Positions 29,101 to 38,824 of a stretch of DNA of 64,000 nucleotides are shown piece by piece. The notes beneath the pieces were generated by a model. The model saw nothing but the letters and a program-made list of their open reading frames with translations, did not search any database and was not told the origin of the DNA. The number at the start of each line of letters is the position of its first letter. Position 1 is the stretch's first letter. The position numbers and the translations under genes were made by a program. This stretch comes from Arthrobacter sp. MYb229. Lineage in GTDB: Bacteria; Actinomycetota; Actinomycetes; Actinomycetales; Micrococcaceae. The stretch is taken from assembly GCF_002975405.1 (NCBI RefSeq), contig NZ_PCPS01000001.1, positions 248,001-312,000 of the forward strand, in the 5' to 3' direction.

Positions 29101-30011
29101 AGCTGACCATGCGTACCTTCCACACCGGTGGTGTCGCATCGGCTGACGATATTACCCAGGGTCTGCCTCGTATCCAGGAACTGTTCGAAGCCCGTACCCC
29201 TAAGGGTGTGGCTCCGATGTCCGAGGTCACCGGTCGCGTGTCGATCGAGGACGACGAGAAGCAGCTGCGCGTTGTCGTCACTCCAGACAACGGCGACGAG
29301 AAGCAGGCCTACCCGGTTCTGCGTCGTGCTCGCCTGTTGGTTGAAGAGGGCGAAAGCATCGTCGCCGGTACTCAGCTCACCAGCGGTACCTTGGATCCGA
29401 AGCAGGTTCTTCGAGTCCTCGGCCCACGTGAAGCTCAGAAGTTCTTGGTCCGTGAGGTCCAGGACGTGTACCAGTCCCAGGGTGTAGGCATCCACGATAA
29501 GCACGTGGAAGTCATCGTCCGCCAGATGCTGCGTCGCGTCACCGTCATCGAATCCGGCGAAACCGACTTGCTTCCGGGCGAGCTGGCCGACCGTTCGCGC
29601 TTCACCGCTGCGAACAAGAAGGCAGTCACCGAGGGCAAGCGCCCGGCCGCCGGTCGTGACGAGATGATGGGTATTACCAAGGCATCGCTTGCCACCGATT
29701 CATGGCTGTCGGCTGCTTCCTTCCAGGAAACCACCCGCGTCCTGACTCAGGCTGCGATGGAAGGCAAGTCGGATCCATTGCTGGGTCTGAAGGAGAACGT
29801 GATCATCGGTAAGTTGATCCCGGCCGGTACCGGCTTGGATCGCTACACCCAGATCAATGTCGAGCCAACCGACGAAGCAAAGGCAACTTTGTTCACCGGT
29901 TCTTCGGCCTTCTCTTCGGGCCTGTACGACGATGCGCTGGAGGGCAATCTTTCGCCAGAGTTCCAGGCCATCTCGATGGACGACTACGACCACGGTTCGG
30001 ACTTCCGCTAA
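26121..30011 (+). CDS. rpoC: RNA polymerase beta' subunit
   Basis: A 1296-aa beta' subunit. The N-terminal zinc site CYCGKYKR...CERCG (about 60-80), a coiled insertion rich in Glu/Lys (about 150-235) typical of actinobacteria, the catalytic [12 protein letters not shown] with three Mg-binding aspartates, the bridge/trigger region ([23 protein letters not shown] second zinc site, [22 protein letters not shown]) and C-terminal [20 protein letters not shown] are all present. An AGAGAGAAAAGGA site precedes the ATG. It ends at a strong terminator and forms the rpoBC operon. Confidence 0.98.
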   Translation: MSSDSSFGLMRIGLATAEEIRGWSYGEVKKPETINYRTLKPEKDGLFCEKIFGPSRDWECYCGKYKRVRFKGIICERCGVEVTRANVRRERMGHIELAAPVTHIWYFKGVPSRLGYLLDLAPKDLEKVIYFAAYMITSVNEERRHAELPNLQAQHDLELRNLANNAEADKKAIAAELETELERMEADGAKGAELNKARTLAEKTVLQIDKRAKLEAERLRAVWERFKGLKVADLEGDEGLYRTMREKYGLFFEGSMGAESIQKRLQNFDLAGEAELLKKIIDEGKGQKKARALKRLKVVNAFLVNQNSPEGMVLDSVPVIPPELRPMVQLDGGRFATSDLNDLYRRVINRNNRLKRLLDLGAPEIIVNNEKRMLQEAVDSLFDNGRRGRPVTGPGNRPLKSLSDMLKGKQGRFRQNLLGKRVDYSGRSVIVVGPQLKLHQCGLPKQMALELFKPFVMKRLVDLNHAQNIKSAKRMVERYRPQVWDVLEEIITEHPVLLNRAPTLHRLGIQAFEPQLVEGKALQLHPLVCAAFNADFDGDQMAVHLPLSPEAQAEARILMLSSHNILKPSDGRPVALPSQDMIIGLHHLTTKRATEAGAGRTFTSVAEAIMAMDLRELHLNAPVKIRVPNFVPSEEQPAPEGWEPGTDALLETSLGQVLFNDTLPADYPWVAHVTGKDALSEIVNDLAERYPKITAAETLDNLKDAGFYWATRSGVTVAISDITSNMDKAAILAPYEVRAAKVQASFDKGLIADTERRQDLIDIWTKATDEVAEAMKNGMEELNTINRMVTSKARGNYLQLRQIAGIRGLVSNPKGEIIPRPIKSSYREGLSVLEYFIATHGARKGLADTALKTANSGYLTRRLVDVSQDVIVREEDCGTRRGLTVPIANNSVGVRMMHETVENSAYTRTLATEAKDADGNVLAAAGADVGDVLIDQLYAAGVDEIRVRSVLTCDSAVGTCALCYGRSLASGKTVDIGEAVGIIAAQSIGEPGTQLTMRTFHTGGVASADDITQGLPRIQELFEARTPKGVAPMSEVTGRVSIEDDEKQLRVVVTPDNGDEKQAYPVLRRARLLVEEGESIVAGTQLTSGTLDPKQVLRVLGPREAQKFLVREVQDVYQSQGVGIHDKHVEVIVRQMLRRVTVIESGETDLLPGELADRSRFTAANKKAVTEGKRPAAGRDEMMGITKASLATDSWLSAASFQETTRVLTQAAMEGKSDPLLGLKENVIIGKLIPAGTGLDRYTQINVEPTDEAKATLFTGSSAFSSGLYDDALEGNLSPEFQAISMDDYDHGSDFR

Positions 30012-30036
30012 ACACGGATTCTTAACTAGTTAGTCA

Positions 30037-30074
30037 AAACGCCCGCCGGTACCTCGTGTGCCGGCGGGCGTTCC
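30037..30074 (+). terminator. Intrinsic terminator after rpoC
   Basis: AACGCCCGCCGG (30038-30049) pairs perfectly with CCGGCGGGCGTT (30061-30072) around an 11-nt loop. Confidence 0.85.
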
Positions 30075-30091
30075 ATTTAAGCGCAGACCAA

Positions 30092-30126
30092 TTAGTGGAT
30101 AGATCAGTGGGAGAATAGTCCACTAA
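30092..30126. repeat. Inverted repeat between rpoC and rpsL
   Basis: TTAGTGGA (30092-30099) and TCCACTAA (30119-30126) are perfectly complementary, 19 nt apart; a possible regulator site or RNA stem. The rest of 30075-30260 shows no gene. Confidence 0.3.
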
Positions 30127-30262
30127 AGATGATTTGCCGCAAACGACGCTGCTAGATTCACCCCGTGGTCACCTGCGGTATCGCCGCCGTTCAGCTTGGC
30201 TCGATAGGATCAGTGCATTGGTGAGATAGCTTACGGAAACTAGAGCGATGGCGGTTTAATGC

Positions 30263-30462
30263 TAGACTGAGATCAATTGTTTTAGGTGTGGCAAAATGGA
30301 CTCGGTCCGGGTTGCGGGCAGGTTGCGCAACAAATGCCACACTTTCGCACGCCTAGGGACTTTCCGTTCCTGCTGGCCGCAAAGCAAGCAGCTAGCTCCA
30401 CAACTTCGCAGATTCTGTTCGGTTGTGGTGCCGACAAACTTAGACAATGGAAGGACACGAAA
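30263..30462 (+). promoter_or_regulatory. rpsL promoter and structured leader
   Basis: A TAGACT -10 box at 30263-30268 is followed by a leader of about 190 nt. GTGTGGCA (30286-30293) pairs perfectly with TGCCACAC (30335-30342), closing an inner GTTGCG/CGCAAC hairpin. An in-frame extension of rpsL covers this region, but it does not resemble S12 and the ribosome-binding site is later. Confidence 0.5.
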
Positions 30463-30837
30463 GTGCCTACTATTCAGCAGCTGGTCCGTAAGGGCCGCTC
30501 GCCTAAGGTCGTCAAGACCAAGGCTCCTGCCCTCAAGGGCAACCCAATGCGTCGTGGCGTATGCACCCGTGTGTACACCACCACCCCGAAGAAGCCTAAC
30601 TCGGCTCTGCGTAAGGTCGCACGTGTGCGCCTTGCCGGTGGCATCGAAGTTACCGCTTACATTCCAGGTGTCGGACACAACCTGCAGGAACACTCCATCG
30701 TGCTCGTTCGCGGTGGTCGTGTAAAGGACCTCCCAGGTGTTCGTTACAAGATTGTACGTGGTGCTCTTGATACTCAGGGTGTTAAGGGTCGTAAGCAGGC
30801 TCGTTCCAGCTACGGCGCGAAGAAGGATGGTAAGTAA
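30463..30837 (+). CDS. rpsL: Ribosomal protein S12 (uS12)
   Basis: A 124-aa S12, which controls decoding fidelity in the 30S A site. GTG at 30463, with GGAAGGA upstream, gives the canonical [12 protein letters not shown]. Lys43 (TTPKKPNS) and Lys88 ([12 protein letters not shown]) are wild type, the streptomycin-sensitive state. [25 protein letters not shown] is the conserved D-loop region with the site of beta-methylthiolation. The stop overlaps the rpsG ATG by one base. Confidence 0.98.
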   Translation: MPTIQQLVRKGRSPKVVKTKAPALKGNPMRRGVCTRVYTTTPKKPNSALRKVARVRLAGGIEVTAYIPGVGHNLQEHSIVLVRGGRVKDLPGVRYKIVRGALDTQGVKGRKQARSSYGAKKDGK

Positions 30838-31307
30838 TGCCTCGTAAGGGTCCGGCGCCAAAGCGCCCACTAGTTTCTGATCCGGTCTTCGAATCCCCAT
30901 TGGTCACTCAGCTGATCAACAAGGTTCTCGTCGACGGCAAGAAGTCCACTGCAGAGCGCATTGTTTACGGTGCACTCGAAGGTGCGGCCGCAAAGTCCGG
31001 CACCGACGCTGTGACGACTCTCAAGAAGGCCATGGATAACATCCGCCCGGCCCTCGAGGTTCGTTCACGCCGTGTTGGTGGCGCTACTTACCAGGTTCCC
31101 GTCGAGGTCAAGCCAGGCCGCGCAACCGCACTTGCACTGCGCTGGTTGGTTGGCTACTCGAAGGCTCGCCGCGAGAAGACCATGATCGAGCGTTTGATGA
31201 ACGAGATCTTGGATGCATCGAACGGTCTGGGTGCCGCTGTGAAGCGTCGCGAAGACACTCACAAGATGGCCGAGTCCAACAAGGCCTTCGCCCATTACCG
31301 CTGGTAA
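30837..31307 (+). CDS. rpsG: Ribosomal protein S7 (uS7)
   Basis: A 156-aa S7, the assembly initiator of the 30S head. It opens [30 protein letters not shown] and shows [37 protein letters not shown] and the ending [18 protein letters not shown], the usual C-terminus. Its ATG overlaps the rpsL stop (TAATG). A perfect hairpin follows before fusA. Confidence 0.98.
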   Translation: MPRKGPAPKRPLVSDPVFESPLVTQLINKVLVDGKKSTAERIVYGALEGAAAKSGTDAVTTLKKAMDNIRPALEVRSRRVGGATYQVPVEVKPGRATALALRWLVGYSKARREKTMIERLMNEILDASNGLGAAVKRREDTHKMAESNKAFAHYRW

Positions 31308-31322
31308 GAACCGCTTGGAATT

Positions 31323-31346
31323 GCTGGGTGTCAAAAGGCACCCAGC
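31323..31346 (+). other. Hairpin between rpsG and fusA
   Basis: GCTGGGTG (31323-31330) pairs perfectly with CACCCAGC (31339-31346) around TCAAAAGG, 32 nt before the fusA start. No U-run, so it is not a classical terminator; it may regulate processing or translation. Confidence 0.5.
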
Positions 31347-31377
31347 CAATCCTAGCCTCACCTTTTAGGGAGACAAC

Positions 31378-33492
31378 GTGGCACAGGACGTGCTTACTGA
31401 CCTGAATAAGGTCCGAAATATCGGCATCATGGCACACATCGATGCTGGTAAGACCACTACTACTGAGCGCATCCTGTTCTACACGGGTGTGAATCACAAG
31501 CTCGGTGAGACCCACGACGGTGCGTCGACCACCGACTGGATGGAGCAGGAAAAGGAACGCGGTATCACCATTACCTCCGCGGCCGTGACTTGCTTCTGGA
31601 ACAACAACCAGATCAACATCATCGACACCCCTGGCCACGTTGACTTCACCGTTGAGGTGGAGCGCTCGCTGCGCGTGCTCGATGGCGCCGTTGCCGTGTT
31701 CGATGGCAAGGAAGGCGTTGAGCCTCAGTCTGAGACCGTTTGGCGCCAGGCTGACAAGTACAACGTTCCGCGTATCTGCTTCGTCAACAAGATGGACAAG
31801 CTGGGTGCTGACTTCTACTTCACCGTAGATACCATCGTCAAGCGCTTGGGTGCCAAGCCATTGGTGATGCAGCTGCCTATCGGTTCCGAGCACGAATTCA
31901 CCGGTGTGGTCGACTTGATGACCATGAAGGCATTCGTCTGGGAAGGCGACTCCAAGGGTGACGTCACCATGGGTGCCGCCTACGAGACTCGCGAAATTCC
32001 TGCAGATATGCAGGAAAAGGCCAACGAGTACCGCGCCAAGCTGGTTGAGGATGTCGCCGAGGGCTCTGACGAGCTCATGGAGAAGTTCCTCGAAGGCGAA
32101 GAGATCAGCAATGACGAGCTCAAAGCCGGCATTCGCAAGATGGTCATCAACTCGGAGATCTACCCGGTCTTCTGTGGTTCGGCCTTCAAGAACCGCGGCG
32201 TGCAGCCAATGCTCGACGCAGTGATCGACTTCCTGCCAAACCCACTTGACGTGGGCGCCATGGTGGGCCACGATCCAAAGGACGAAGAAGTTGAGCTCAC
32301 TCGCGAGCCTACCGAGGATGCACCATTCTCGGCACTGGCTTTCAAGATTGCCGCGCACCCATTCTTCGGCCAGCTGAACTTCATCCGCGTCTACTCGGGC
32401 AAGGCAACTTCAGGTACTCAGTTGCTGAACTCGACGAAGCAGAAGAAGGAACGCGTTGGCAAGCTCTTCCAGATGCACTCCAACAAGGAGAATCCGGTTG
32501 AAGAGATCCACGCAGGTCACATCTACGCCGTGATCGGCCTGAAGGATACCACCACCGGTGATACCCTTTGCGATCCAGCGAACCCGATCGTGCTTGAGTC
32601 GATGTCGTTCCCAGCACCAGTGATCTTCGTGGCCATCGAGCCTAAGACCAAGGGTGACCAGGAAAAGCTGTCGACCGCTATCCAGAAGCTGTCTGCGGAA
32701 GATCCAACCTTCACCGTTTCGTTGAACGACGACACCGGCCAGACCGAAATCGGCGGCATGGGCGAGCTTCACCTGGATATCCTGGTGGACCGCATGAAGC
32801 GCGAATTCCGCGTGGAAGCCAACGTGGGTAAGCCACAGGTCGCATACCGCGAAACCATCAAGAAGGCTGTGGAGAAGGTTGACTTCACCCACAAGAAGCA
32901 GACCGGTGGTTCGGGCCAGTTCGCAAAGGTCCAGGTATCGTTCGAACCTCTAGAGGTTGTCGACGGAGTTACCTACGAGTTCAAGAACGCCGTCACCGGT
33001 GGTCGTATCCCTCGTGAGTACATCCCATCCATCGACGCCGGTATCCAGGACGCCATGCAGTACGGCATCCTTGCTGGTTACCAGATGGTCGGCGTGAAGG
33101 CTACCGTCATCGACGGTGCTTACCACGACGTTGACTCCTCGGAAATGGCGTTCAAGATCGCTGGCTCACAGGTATTCAAGGAAGGCGCACGCCGCGCTAA
33201 CCCAATCTTGCTTGAACCACTGATGAGCGTCGAAGTTCGTACCCCGGAAGAGTACATGGGCGACGTTATCGGCGACCTGAACTCCCGCCGTGGCTCGATC
33301 ACCGAGATGTCCGATGCAGCTGGCGTGAAGGTTATCAATGCCCACGTGCCACTGTCGGAGATGTTCGGTTACATTGGTGATCTGCGGTCCAAGACCCAGG
33401 GTCGTGCAGTGTACTCGATGACCTTCCACAGCTACTCTGAGGTCCCGAAGGCAGTTGCCGAAGAGATCATCCAGAAGGCCCGCGGCGAGTAA
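31378..33492 (+). CDS. fusA: Elongation factor G
   Basis: A 704-aa translocation GTPase. G motifs: AHIDAGKTT (P-loop), [17 protein letters not shown] and [10 protein letters not shown]; later domains show [28 protein letters not shown] and [18 protein letters not shown], followed by the C-terminal [12 protein letters not shown]-type segment ([24 protein letters not shown]). GTG start after AGGGAG. EF-G moves tRNA-mRNA through the ribosome and, with RRF, recycles it. Member of rpsL-rpsG-fusA-tuf. Confidence 0.98.
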   Translation: MAQDVLTDLNKVRNIGIMAHIDAGKTTTTERILFYTGVNHKLGETHDGASTTDWMEQEKERGITITSAAVTCFWNNNQINIIDTPGHVDFTVEVERSLRVLDGAVAVFDGKEGVEPQSETVWRQADKYNVPRICFVNKMDKLGADFYFTVDTIVKRLGAKPLVMQLPIGSEHEFTGVVDLMTMKAFVWEGDSKGDVTMGAAYETREIPADMQEKANEYRAKLVEDVAEGSDELMEKFLEGEEISNDELKAGIRKMVINSEIYPVFCGSAFKNRGVQPMLDAVIDFLPNPLDVGAMVGHDPKDEEVELTREPTEDAPFSALAFKIAAHPFFGQLNFIRVYSGKATSGTQLLNSTKQKKERVGKLFQMHSNKENPVEEIHAGHIYAVIGLKDTTTGDTLCDPANPIVLESMSFPAPVIFVAIEPKTKGDQEKLSTAIQKLSAEDPTFTVSLNDDTGQTEIGGMGELHLDILVDRMKREFRVEANVGKPQVAYRETIKKAVEKVDFTHKKQTGGSGQFAKVQVSFEPLEVVDGVTYEFKNAVTGGRIPREYIPSIDAGIQDAMQYGILAGYQMVGVKATVIDGAYHDVDSSEMAFKIAGSQVFKEGARRANPILLEPLMSVEVRTPEEYMGDVIGDLNSRRGSITEMSDAAGVKVINAHVPLSEMFGYIGDLRSKTQGRAVYSMTFHSYSEVPKAVAEEIIQKARGE

Positions 33493-33509
33493 TCGTCCAG
33501 GAAGCAAAC

Positions 33510-33594
33510 TTGGCCGTGACCCCGCCAGTGTGGGGGAGTGGCCGATCGCGAAGCCGGCTTTATTGCCAATGAAGCCGGCCTCGCAAACGGCCAA
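33510..33594 (+). other. Three-way-junction RNA candidate between fusA and tuf
   Basis: TTGGCCGT (33510-33517) is perfectly complementary to ACGGCCAA (33587-33594), closing a region with a CCCC/GGGG hairpin (33520-33536) and a long hairpin GCGA-a-GCCGGCTT (33548-33560) with AAGCCGGC-c-TCGC (33572-33584). It begins 18 nt after the fusA stop. Function unknown; it could be a 3' end stabiliser, processing site or attenuator. Confidence 0.5.
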
Positions 33595-33661
33595 CGAGGG
33601 ATTTGCATCACATGCAGGACCCGCGCAGGACCGAAATTTTCGTAAATATCCAAGCCCCCAG

Positions 33662-33667
33662 TAGACT
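33662..33667 (+). promoter_or_regulatory. Predicted tuf promoter -10
   Basis: TAGACT, the same hexamer as at the rpsL, rplJ and rplN promoters. Predicted initiation around 33674 is just before the perfect hairpin at 33676. The -35 is unclear. Confidence 0.5.
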
Positions 33668-33675
33668 GATTCCAG

Positions 33676-33700
33676 TTCGTTTGCGAATCGCGCAAACGAA
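33676..33700 (+). promoter_or_regulatory. Perfect hairpin at the predicted 5' end of tuf mRNA
   Basis: TTCGTTTGCG (33676-33685) and CGCAAACGAA (33691-33700) are perfect complements around AATCG. A stem at the very 5' end typically slows mRNA decay; an operator role is the alternative. Confidence 0.6.
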
Positions 33701-33736
33701 AGTAAGTCTTCTGTAAAACGTTTCTAGGAGGAACCT

Positions 33737-34927
33737 GTGGCAAAGGCAAAGTTCGAGCGGACCAAGCCGCACGTCAACATCGGCACCATTGGTCACGTTG
33801 ACCACGGTAAGACCACGTTGACCGCCGCCATCTCCAAGGTACTTGCTGACAAGTACCCTGATCTCAACGAGCAGCGCGACTTCGCGTCGGTTGACTCCGC
33901 TCCAGAAGAGCGCCAGCGCGGTATTACCATCAATATCTCGCACGTTGAGTACCAGACCGAGACCCGTCACTACGCACACGTTGACGCTCCAGGCCACGCT
34001 GACTATGTCAAGAACATGATCACCGGTGCGGCTCAGATGGACGGCGCAATCCTCGTGGTTGCTGCTACCGACGGCCCAATGGCTCAGACCCGCGAGCACG
34101 TTCTGCTTGCTCGTCAGGTTGGCGTGCCATCCCTGATGGTTGCACTGAACAAGTCCGACATGGTTGAGGACGAGGAGCTCCTTGAGCTCGTCGAGATGGA
34201 AGTTCGCGAACTTCTCTCCTCGCAGGGCTTCGATGGCGACGATGCACCAGTGATCCGCGTTTCGGGCCTGAAGGCTCTGGAAGGCGACGCTGAGTGGACC
34301 AAGTCCATCGAGGAACTGATGGAAGCAGTCGATACCTACATCCCGAACCCAGTTCGTGATCGCGATCGTCCATTCCTGATGCCAATCGAAGACGTCTTCA
34401 CCATCACCGGTCGCGGTACCGTTGTGACCGGTCGCGCCGAGCGTGGCACCCTGAAGATCAACTCGGAAGTCGAAGTTGTCGGCATCCGTCCGATCCAGAA
34501 GACCACCGTTACCGGTATCGAGATGTTCCACAAGCAGCTCGACGAGGCATGGGCCGGCGAGAACTGTGGCCTGCTGCTTCGCGGTCTGAAGCGCGACGAT
34601 GTCGAGCGCGGCCAGGTTATCGTAGCCCCAGGCTCGATCACCCCGCACACCGGCTTCGATGCCAACGTCTACATCCTGTCGAAGGACGAAGGCGGACGTC
34701 ACAACCCGTTCTACTCGAACTACCGTCCGCAGTTCTACTTCCGCACCACCGACGTGACCGGCGTCATCACCCTCCCAGAGGGCACCGAGATGGTCATGCC
34801 AGGCGACAACACCGAAATGTCGGTTGAGCTGATTCAGCCAATCGCCATGGAAGATGGCCTCGGCTTCGCTATCCGTGAAGGCGGCCGCACCGTTGGTTCG
34901 GGCAAGGTCACCAAGATCACCAAGTAG
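33737..34927 (+). CDS. tuf: Elongation factor Tu
   Basis: A 396-aa GTPase delivering aminoacyl-tRNA to the ribosome. G motifs: GHVDHGKTT (P-loop), [10 protein letters not shown] (effector region), [18 protein letters not shown]. Domains 2 and 3 show [17 protein letters not shown] and [22 protein letters not shown]...[17 protein letters not shown] start after AGGAGG with optimal spacing. It has its own predicted promoter with a hairpin leader, so it can be made independently of fusA, and it ends at a strong terminator. Confidence 0.98.
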   Translation: MAKAKFERTKPHVNIGTIGHVDHGKTTLTAAISKVLADKYPDLNEQRDFASVDSAPEERQRGITINISHVEYQTETRHYAHVDAPGHADYVKNMITGAAQMDGAILVVAATDGPMAQTREHVLLARQVGVPSLMVALNKSDMVEDEELLELVEMEVRELLSSQGFDGDDAPVIRVSGLKALEGDAEWTKSIEELMEAVDTYIPNPVRDRDRPFLMPIEDVFTITGRGTVVTGRAERGTLKINSEVEVVGIRPIQKTTVTGIEMFHKQLDEAWAGENCGLLLRGLKRDDVERGQVIVAPGSITPHTGFDANVYILSKDEGGRHNPFYSNYRPQFYFRTTDVTGVITLPEGTEMVMPGDNTEMSVELIQPIAMEDGLGFAIREGGRTVGSGKVTKITK

Positions 34928-34963
34928 TTCGCTGCTTAACTGATCTAGGCCAACTGGTCTGAC

Positions 34964-35008
34964 AAAAAAGATCTCCACCACTTCTTCGGAAGAGGTGGAG
35001 ATCTTTTT
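34964..35008 (+). terminator. Intrinsic terminator after tuf
   Basis: AAAAAAGATCTCCACC and CTTC pair with their complements around a UUCG tetraloop, followed by TTTTTG. Confidence 0.93.
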
Positions 35009-35095
35009 GCTTAACATCTGCGCGTTAAGTGCCAAGTATGTCAATGCAGTGGTCTAATTGGATTGCGTGGATATCCCTCTGCGAGTTCATCGATC

Positions 35096-35101
35096 TAAGG
35101 T
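35096..35101 (+). promoter_or_regulatory. Predicted -10 of the 1217-aa gene (leaderless)
   Basis: TAAGGT ends 6 nt before the ATG at 35108, with no Shine-Dalgarno between. Confidence 0.45.
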
Positions 35102-35107
35102 CGCGGC

Positions 35108-38100
35108 ATGTTCTGGTTCATCTTGGTTCTCCTGCTCGTGGCTGCCAGCTTCTTCATAGGCTTTCGCATTGGCCGCAGGAACCACACGGTGAACTCCGAG
35201 GCCAAGCAGCAAGCCTGGCAGGAAGGCTATAACGCCGCCACTAACTACGCGGCGCGTACCGCCCAGCAGCCTTCCACGCACGCTCTGCCGCCACCGAGCC
35301 AAGAGGCGAGTAATTGGCCCCTGGAAGCCCCGGTGGCGAACCCCGCTGCGCAGGTCTATGCCAGGCCGCCGGTCCAAGCACCCGCAGCGCCTGTCCGCCC
35401 GGTGAAGCAACTGACCCCGCGTGAACGGGAACTGCGCAATATCAACGTCACCCTCTACGTGGCCGCCCTGCTGATCGTGGCCGCCGGAGCCCTGTTCCTG
35501 AGCTTCGCATTACCGCCGTTGCCTAAACTCATCGCCTTGTTCGCATTGGCCGCGGCCTTTTACGGCGGAGGACTCTATGTGCACGGGGCAAAGCAGAATC
35601 TCAAGCCTGCCGCCAGCGCCTTCGCCGGAACCGGGTTGGCCTTATTGCCGTTATCGGGAATCGCGACCTACCTGACGCTCCCGGTGCCGGCGGCAGTGGT
35701 GTGGCTGGTCTTCTCGGTGCTGGGCACCCTTGCCGTGGGTTTCGCCACCCTCCGTTTACGCTCCCGGGTGCTAGCCTGGATCGCGGTCTTCGTAGTGGTG
35801 TCCACCACCATGGCCTGCGCGGCCACGGTGCAACGCGGCATCTTGTTCTACCTGCTCTTCTTACTGCTGCTCTCCCTGGTGCTGCTTGTCCTGGCCGTGC
35901 GCAGCGCAAAGGTACGCTCCTCGCTCTTCTACTCGGCCGTGTCCGCCACCGCGCAGTTGCTGCCGCTGTTGGTGCTTGGCCTGGCATTAGTCATGTTGAC
36001 CACCTTGCATGCCCGCGACTTGGTGTGGGTGTTCTTCTTGGTGACCGCCCACCTGCTGCTCTCCATCAGATTGCTGGTGAGGTTCCGGCTGCATCGGCTC
36101 TACGCGGCACGCGTGAGCTTCATGCTGCTGATTTTCGCCACCGCAAATGACCTGGCCTGGGAACCACGGAATACCTGGATGCTCATCGCGGTGCTTTGGG
36201 CGGCGCAGGCCCTGGCGATCACGCATTATGCGCGAGGTTATCGCCGGCTTTTCACGGTGCCAGCCAACTGGTGGCGGGCCGAACGGGTGCTCCTCTGGGT
36301 GCTGGTCTGCGCCTCAATGCTCGCGGTTATGCTCAATGCCAGCGGAGAACTCATTCCTTGGTGGTATGCGGTGCTGTTGATTCCCGTGCTTCAGCTCTTC
36401 GCGGTTCCAGCCTTGGGCAAGCGGGGAAAGATTGAAGCGGCCGCTATCGTGGCGCTGGTCCTGCTGGGGATCACCGCCAGTGACTGGTTTGCCTGGCGGG
36501 CATTGCCGGGGGTAGCCGTGGCTCTGGTGGGACTCACACTCGCGATGCGCAGCGAAACGGATCGCCGCTGGCATCTGGCGCTAGACCAGACCCGGTGGAT
36601 CGGGTTCCTTGTCTTCGGCGGATTTGGCGGTCGCACGGTGCAGCAGATGCTGAGCGGTTTTGATCACCAAACGGGTAGGTCAAGCTGGTACGCGATGAAC
36701 GTGTCGGAGAATGTCTCGCTGCAGCTAGCGTGGGTTGTGGGCCTGTGGGTACCTTTGTTTGCACTGTGGCTCATCTCGACGCTCCAAGGCGCTCGGCTAG
36801 CCGACCGGACTCGTGGGCAACTCATTCGATTCGGTGCTTCCGCGCTGCTGGCGTTGATCACCCTGGGGTACATCGGATCTATGGTGAACCAGGTGGCTGG
36901 CGTGGATGCTGCTACGGCAAGCTTCCTTGGACTACCTGCCGGCAACTGGTTCTTCATAGGAATCCTCCTAACGTTGGCCAGCGTGATTCTGGCCGGTTGG
37001 CGCAACGATGGCTTCGGCCAGGAACGCGCAGTGCAAATACTGCGCACCATGGTGCTGGCAGCTAGTGGTGGGCTCTTCCTGCTCAGCTTCCAGGAGCCGC
37101 AAAACGCCCTGCCTTTCGTGGGACTTGTGAATCTATTCTTCTATCTGCGTGGCGCTCATCTGGTTCACTCACCACGCTGGAAGATGAGCTACGCCGGCGC
37201 CGCACAAATCACCTTCACCCTGAGCATCTGGTGGTTTGTGGACATGATCAATTTTGATTCCCATGGTCGCTTCGCCCTGTTGCTGGTATCGGTTATGGTG
37301 CCGCAACTGCTTCGCTTGTTCCTCGTCATGCGAACCGGACGCCGTTTGAGCCGAGAGATGCTGTGGATTACCGTCGGACTGGTTTGCCTGCTGCCGCTAT
37401 TCCTACTCATCGGTGATGCGAGCTTTGGGCTGCATGACCGTGGCACCATGCTGTTGGGATTGAGCTTGTGGATCATTCATTCGGTGGCAGGGTTCTTGGG
37501 CATCAGAGGGCAGTCGAAGCATGCAGAGTTCCTGCTCTTCGCAGCCATCATGGGACTGTGCGGCCTGTGCTATGTCCAAGGCGTGCAAAGCTTCTCAGCC
37601 ACCGGCTGGATTCACGGACCGTGGTGGTCTGTGCAGATGATTCAGATTCTGCTCATGGCGCTGGCGCTGATCAGCCTGGGGATACAGTGGCGCTTGCGCG
37701 ATTCGGCCACACTGCGCTTCGCGCCGATCTTTGGCACGGTCTTCGCGTTGTTCTGCATTGGGCTCGTAGCTCCCGCCCCCGGGTGGTTCGCGCTGATCTT
37801 CCTGATTGCCGCGCTGCAGCTCGGGCTTTTGGTTCACACCCGGAAAATCCCGTGGTTGGCGGCCGGCGCCGGTCTTGCATTGCTGGGAGCTATTGGCCAA
37901 GGCATCGAGTTCTGGCGGGGGACTAGGCCACCTGGCCTGCAGCCCTGGATGGACCCCACCTGGCAGCTGCTATTCACTGCAATGGTGCTGTTGATCATTT
38001 CGCTCTTGCATGGCCGGTTCGCCGAGCCGGTTCCACATTTTCCCCGCGAACTGGTGACCTCGCGCGGGGCCAGCGGAGCCGCTGCGCGTATCTATTTCGC

Positions 38101-38761
38101 GGCGATGATTCTAAGCACCCTGATCGCCGGGGCGTTGGTGCATTTCAACGATCTGCGGGCGGTGTGGATTAGTGCCGGTGCGGTGCTGATCTTTGGTGCC
38201 GCCGTTCTAGTTCGGATGTACGAATTGCCGACGCGCTGGCTTCGGTGGGGGAGCGATGTGCTGATAGTGCTCGGCGCATTGTTGGGCTTCAGCAGCTACA
38301 GCCAGATTCTTCGCCTGCCAGATATCAGTTTCTTCTTCCTGTACTTCACGCTCGTTGCCGGCATCCTGGCCGTTCGTCACTTCATGGGCAAACGCTCGCC
38401 GGTGGCTCATGGGTATCTGGTCGCGGCCGCCGTTCTTGCCTCGCTGACCCAGTTGAGCACCCTGGCAGATGGCAATGGGACGGCGCAGGTCTTTAGCCTC
38501 TTCTTCTTTGCCGCATTAATCGTTCTCGGCCTGAAGCTGGGGCAGAAGCGCTACATCTGGTGGGGCGCGATCGCCATTACCGCGGCGGTGCTGTGGTTCT
38601 TGCGGTACCTGGCATTCCTTTGGCTGGTGCTTGCCGGCATCGCGCTGATTGTCGCGGCGGTGCTCAAGCTGGTGCGCGTTGAACGCAAGCCCAAGAGCGA
38701 GGAGGCTGACCCGGGCGGCGCGGAGCGAGAGCGCCAAGATCGCGGCGATGCCGGTTCGTGA
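35108..38761 (+). CDS. Giant polytopic membrane protein of unknown function
   Basis: A 1217-aa protein. A single N-terminal transmembrane helix (1-21) is followed by a soluble, proline- and alanine-rich stretch (about 25-105), then from ELRNINVTLYVAALLIVAAGALFLSFALP onward some 30 hydrophobic segments to about residue 1190, ending in a charged tail (RVERKPKSEEADPGGAER). No catalytic motif is apparent. Comparable SCO7077-type/DUF2157-like multi-spanning proteins occur in actinobacteria with no known function. It separates tuf from rpsJ and has its own predicted leaderless promoter. The frame is coding throughout. Confidence 0.85.
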   Translation: MFWFILVLLLVAASFFIGFRIGRRNHTVNSEAKQQAWQEGYNAATNYAARTAQQPSTHALPPPSQEASNWPLEAPVANPAAQVYARPPVQAPAAPVRPVKQLTPRERELRNINVTLYVAALLIVAAGALFLSFALPPLPKLIALFALAAAFYGGGLYVHGAKQNLKPAASAFAGTGLALLPLSGIATYLTLPVPAAVVWLVFSVLGTLAVGFATLRLRSRVLAWIAVFVVVSTTMACAATVQRGILFYLLFLLLLSLVLLVLAVRSAKVRSSLFYSAVSATAQLLPLLVLGLALVMLTTLHARDLVWVFFLVTAHLLLSIRLLVRFRLHRLYAARVSFMLLIFATANDLAWEPRNTWMLIAVLWAAQALAITHYARGYRRLFTVPANWWRAERVLLWVLVCASMLAVMLNASGELIPWWYAVLLIPVLQLFAVPALGKRGKIEAAAIVALVLLGITASDWFAWRALPGVAVALVGLTLAMRSETDRRWHLALDQTRWIGFLVFGGFGGRTVQQMLSGFDHQTGRSSWYAMNVSENVSLQLAWVVGLWVPLFALWLISTLQGARLADRTRGQLIRFGASALLALITLGYIGSMVNQVAGVDAATASFLGLPAGNWFFIGILLTLASVILAGWRNDGFGQERAVQILRTMVLAASGGLFLLSFQEPQNALPFVGLVNLFFYLRGAHLVHSPRWKMSYAGAAQITFTLSIWWFVDMINFDSHGRFALLLVSVMVPQLLRLFLVMRTGRRLSREMLWITVGLVCLLPLFLLIGDASFGLHDRGTMLLGLSLWIIHSVAGFLGIRGQSKHAEFLLFAAIMGLCGLCYVQGVQSFSATGWIHGPWWSVQMIQILLMALALISLGIQWRLRDSATLRFAPIFGTVFALFCIGLVAPAPGWFALIFLIAALQLGLLVHTRKIPWLAAGAGLALLGAIGQGIEFWRGTRPPGLQPWMDPTWQLLFTAMVLLIISLLHGRFAEPVPHFPRELVTSRGASGAAARIYFAAMILSTLIAGALVHFNDLRAVWISAGAVLIFGAAVLVRMYELPTRWLRWGSDVLIVLGALLGFSSYSQILRLPDISFFFLYFTLVAGILAVRHFMGKRSPVAHGYLVAAAVLASLTQLSTLADGNGTAQVFSLFFFAALIVLGLKLGQKRYIWWGAIAITAAVLWFLRYLAFLWLVLAGIALIVAAVLKLVRVERKPKSEEADPGGAERERQDRGDAGS

Positions 38762-38824
38762 GGTCAAGATCACTGGGCTGAATCCGGGCAAAAGATTTGC
38801 GCCACGGCGGTCGACCTGTCAGAC

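Noticed and set aside
30286-30462. 59-aa N-terminal extension of S12
   Set aside because: Covers a structured leader; S12 is invariant in starting MPTIQQ, preceded by GGAAGGA.
33608-35044. 478-aa open frame on minus, opposite tuf
   Set aside because: Antisense shadow of tuf, crossing its terminator and promoter.
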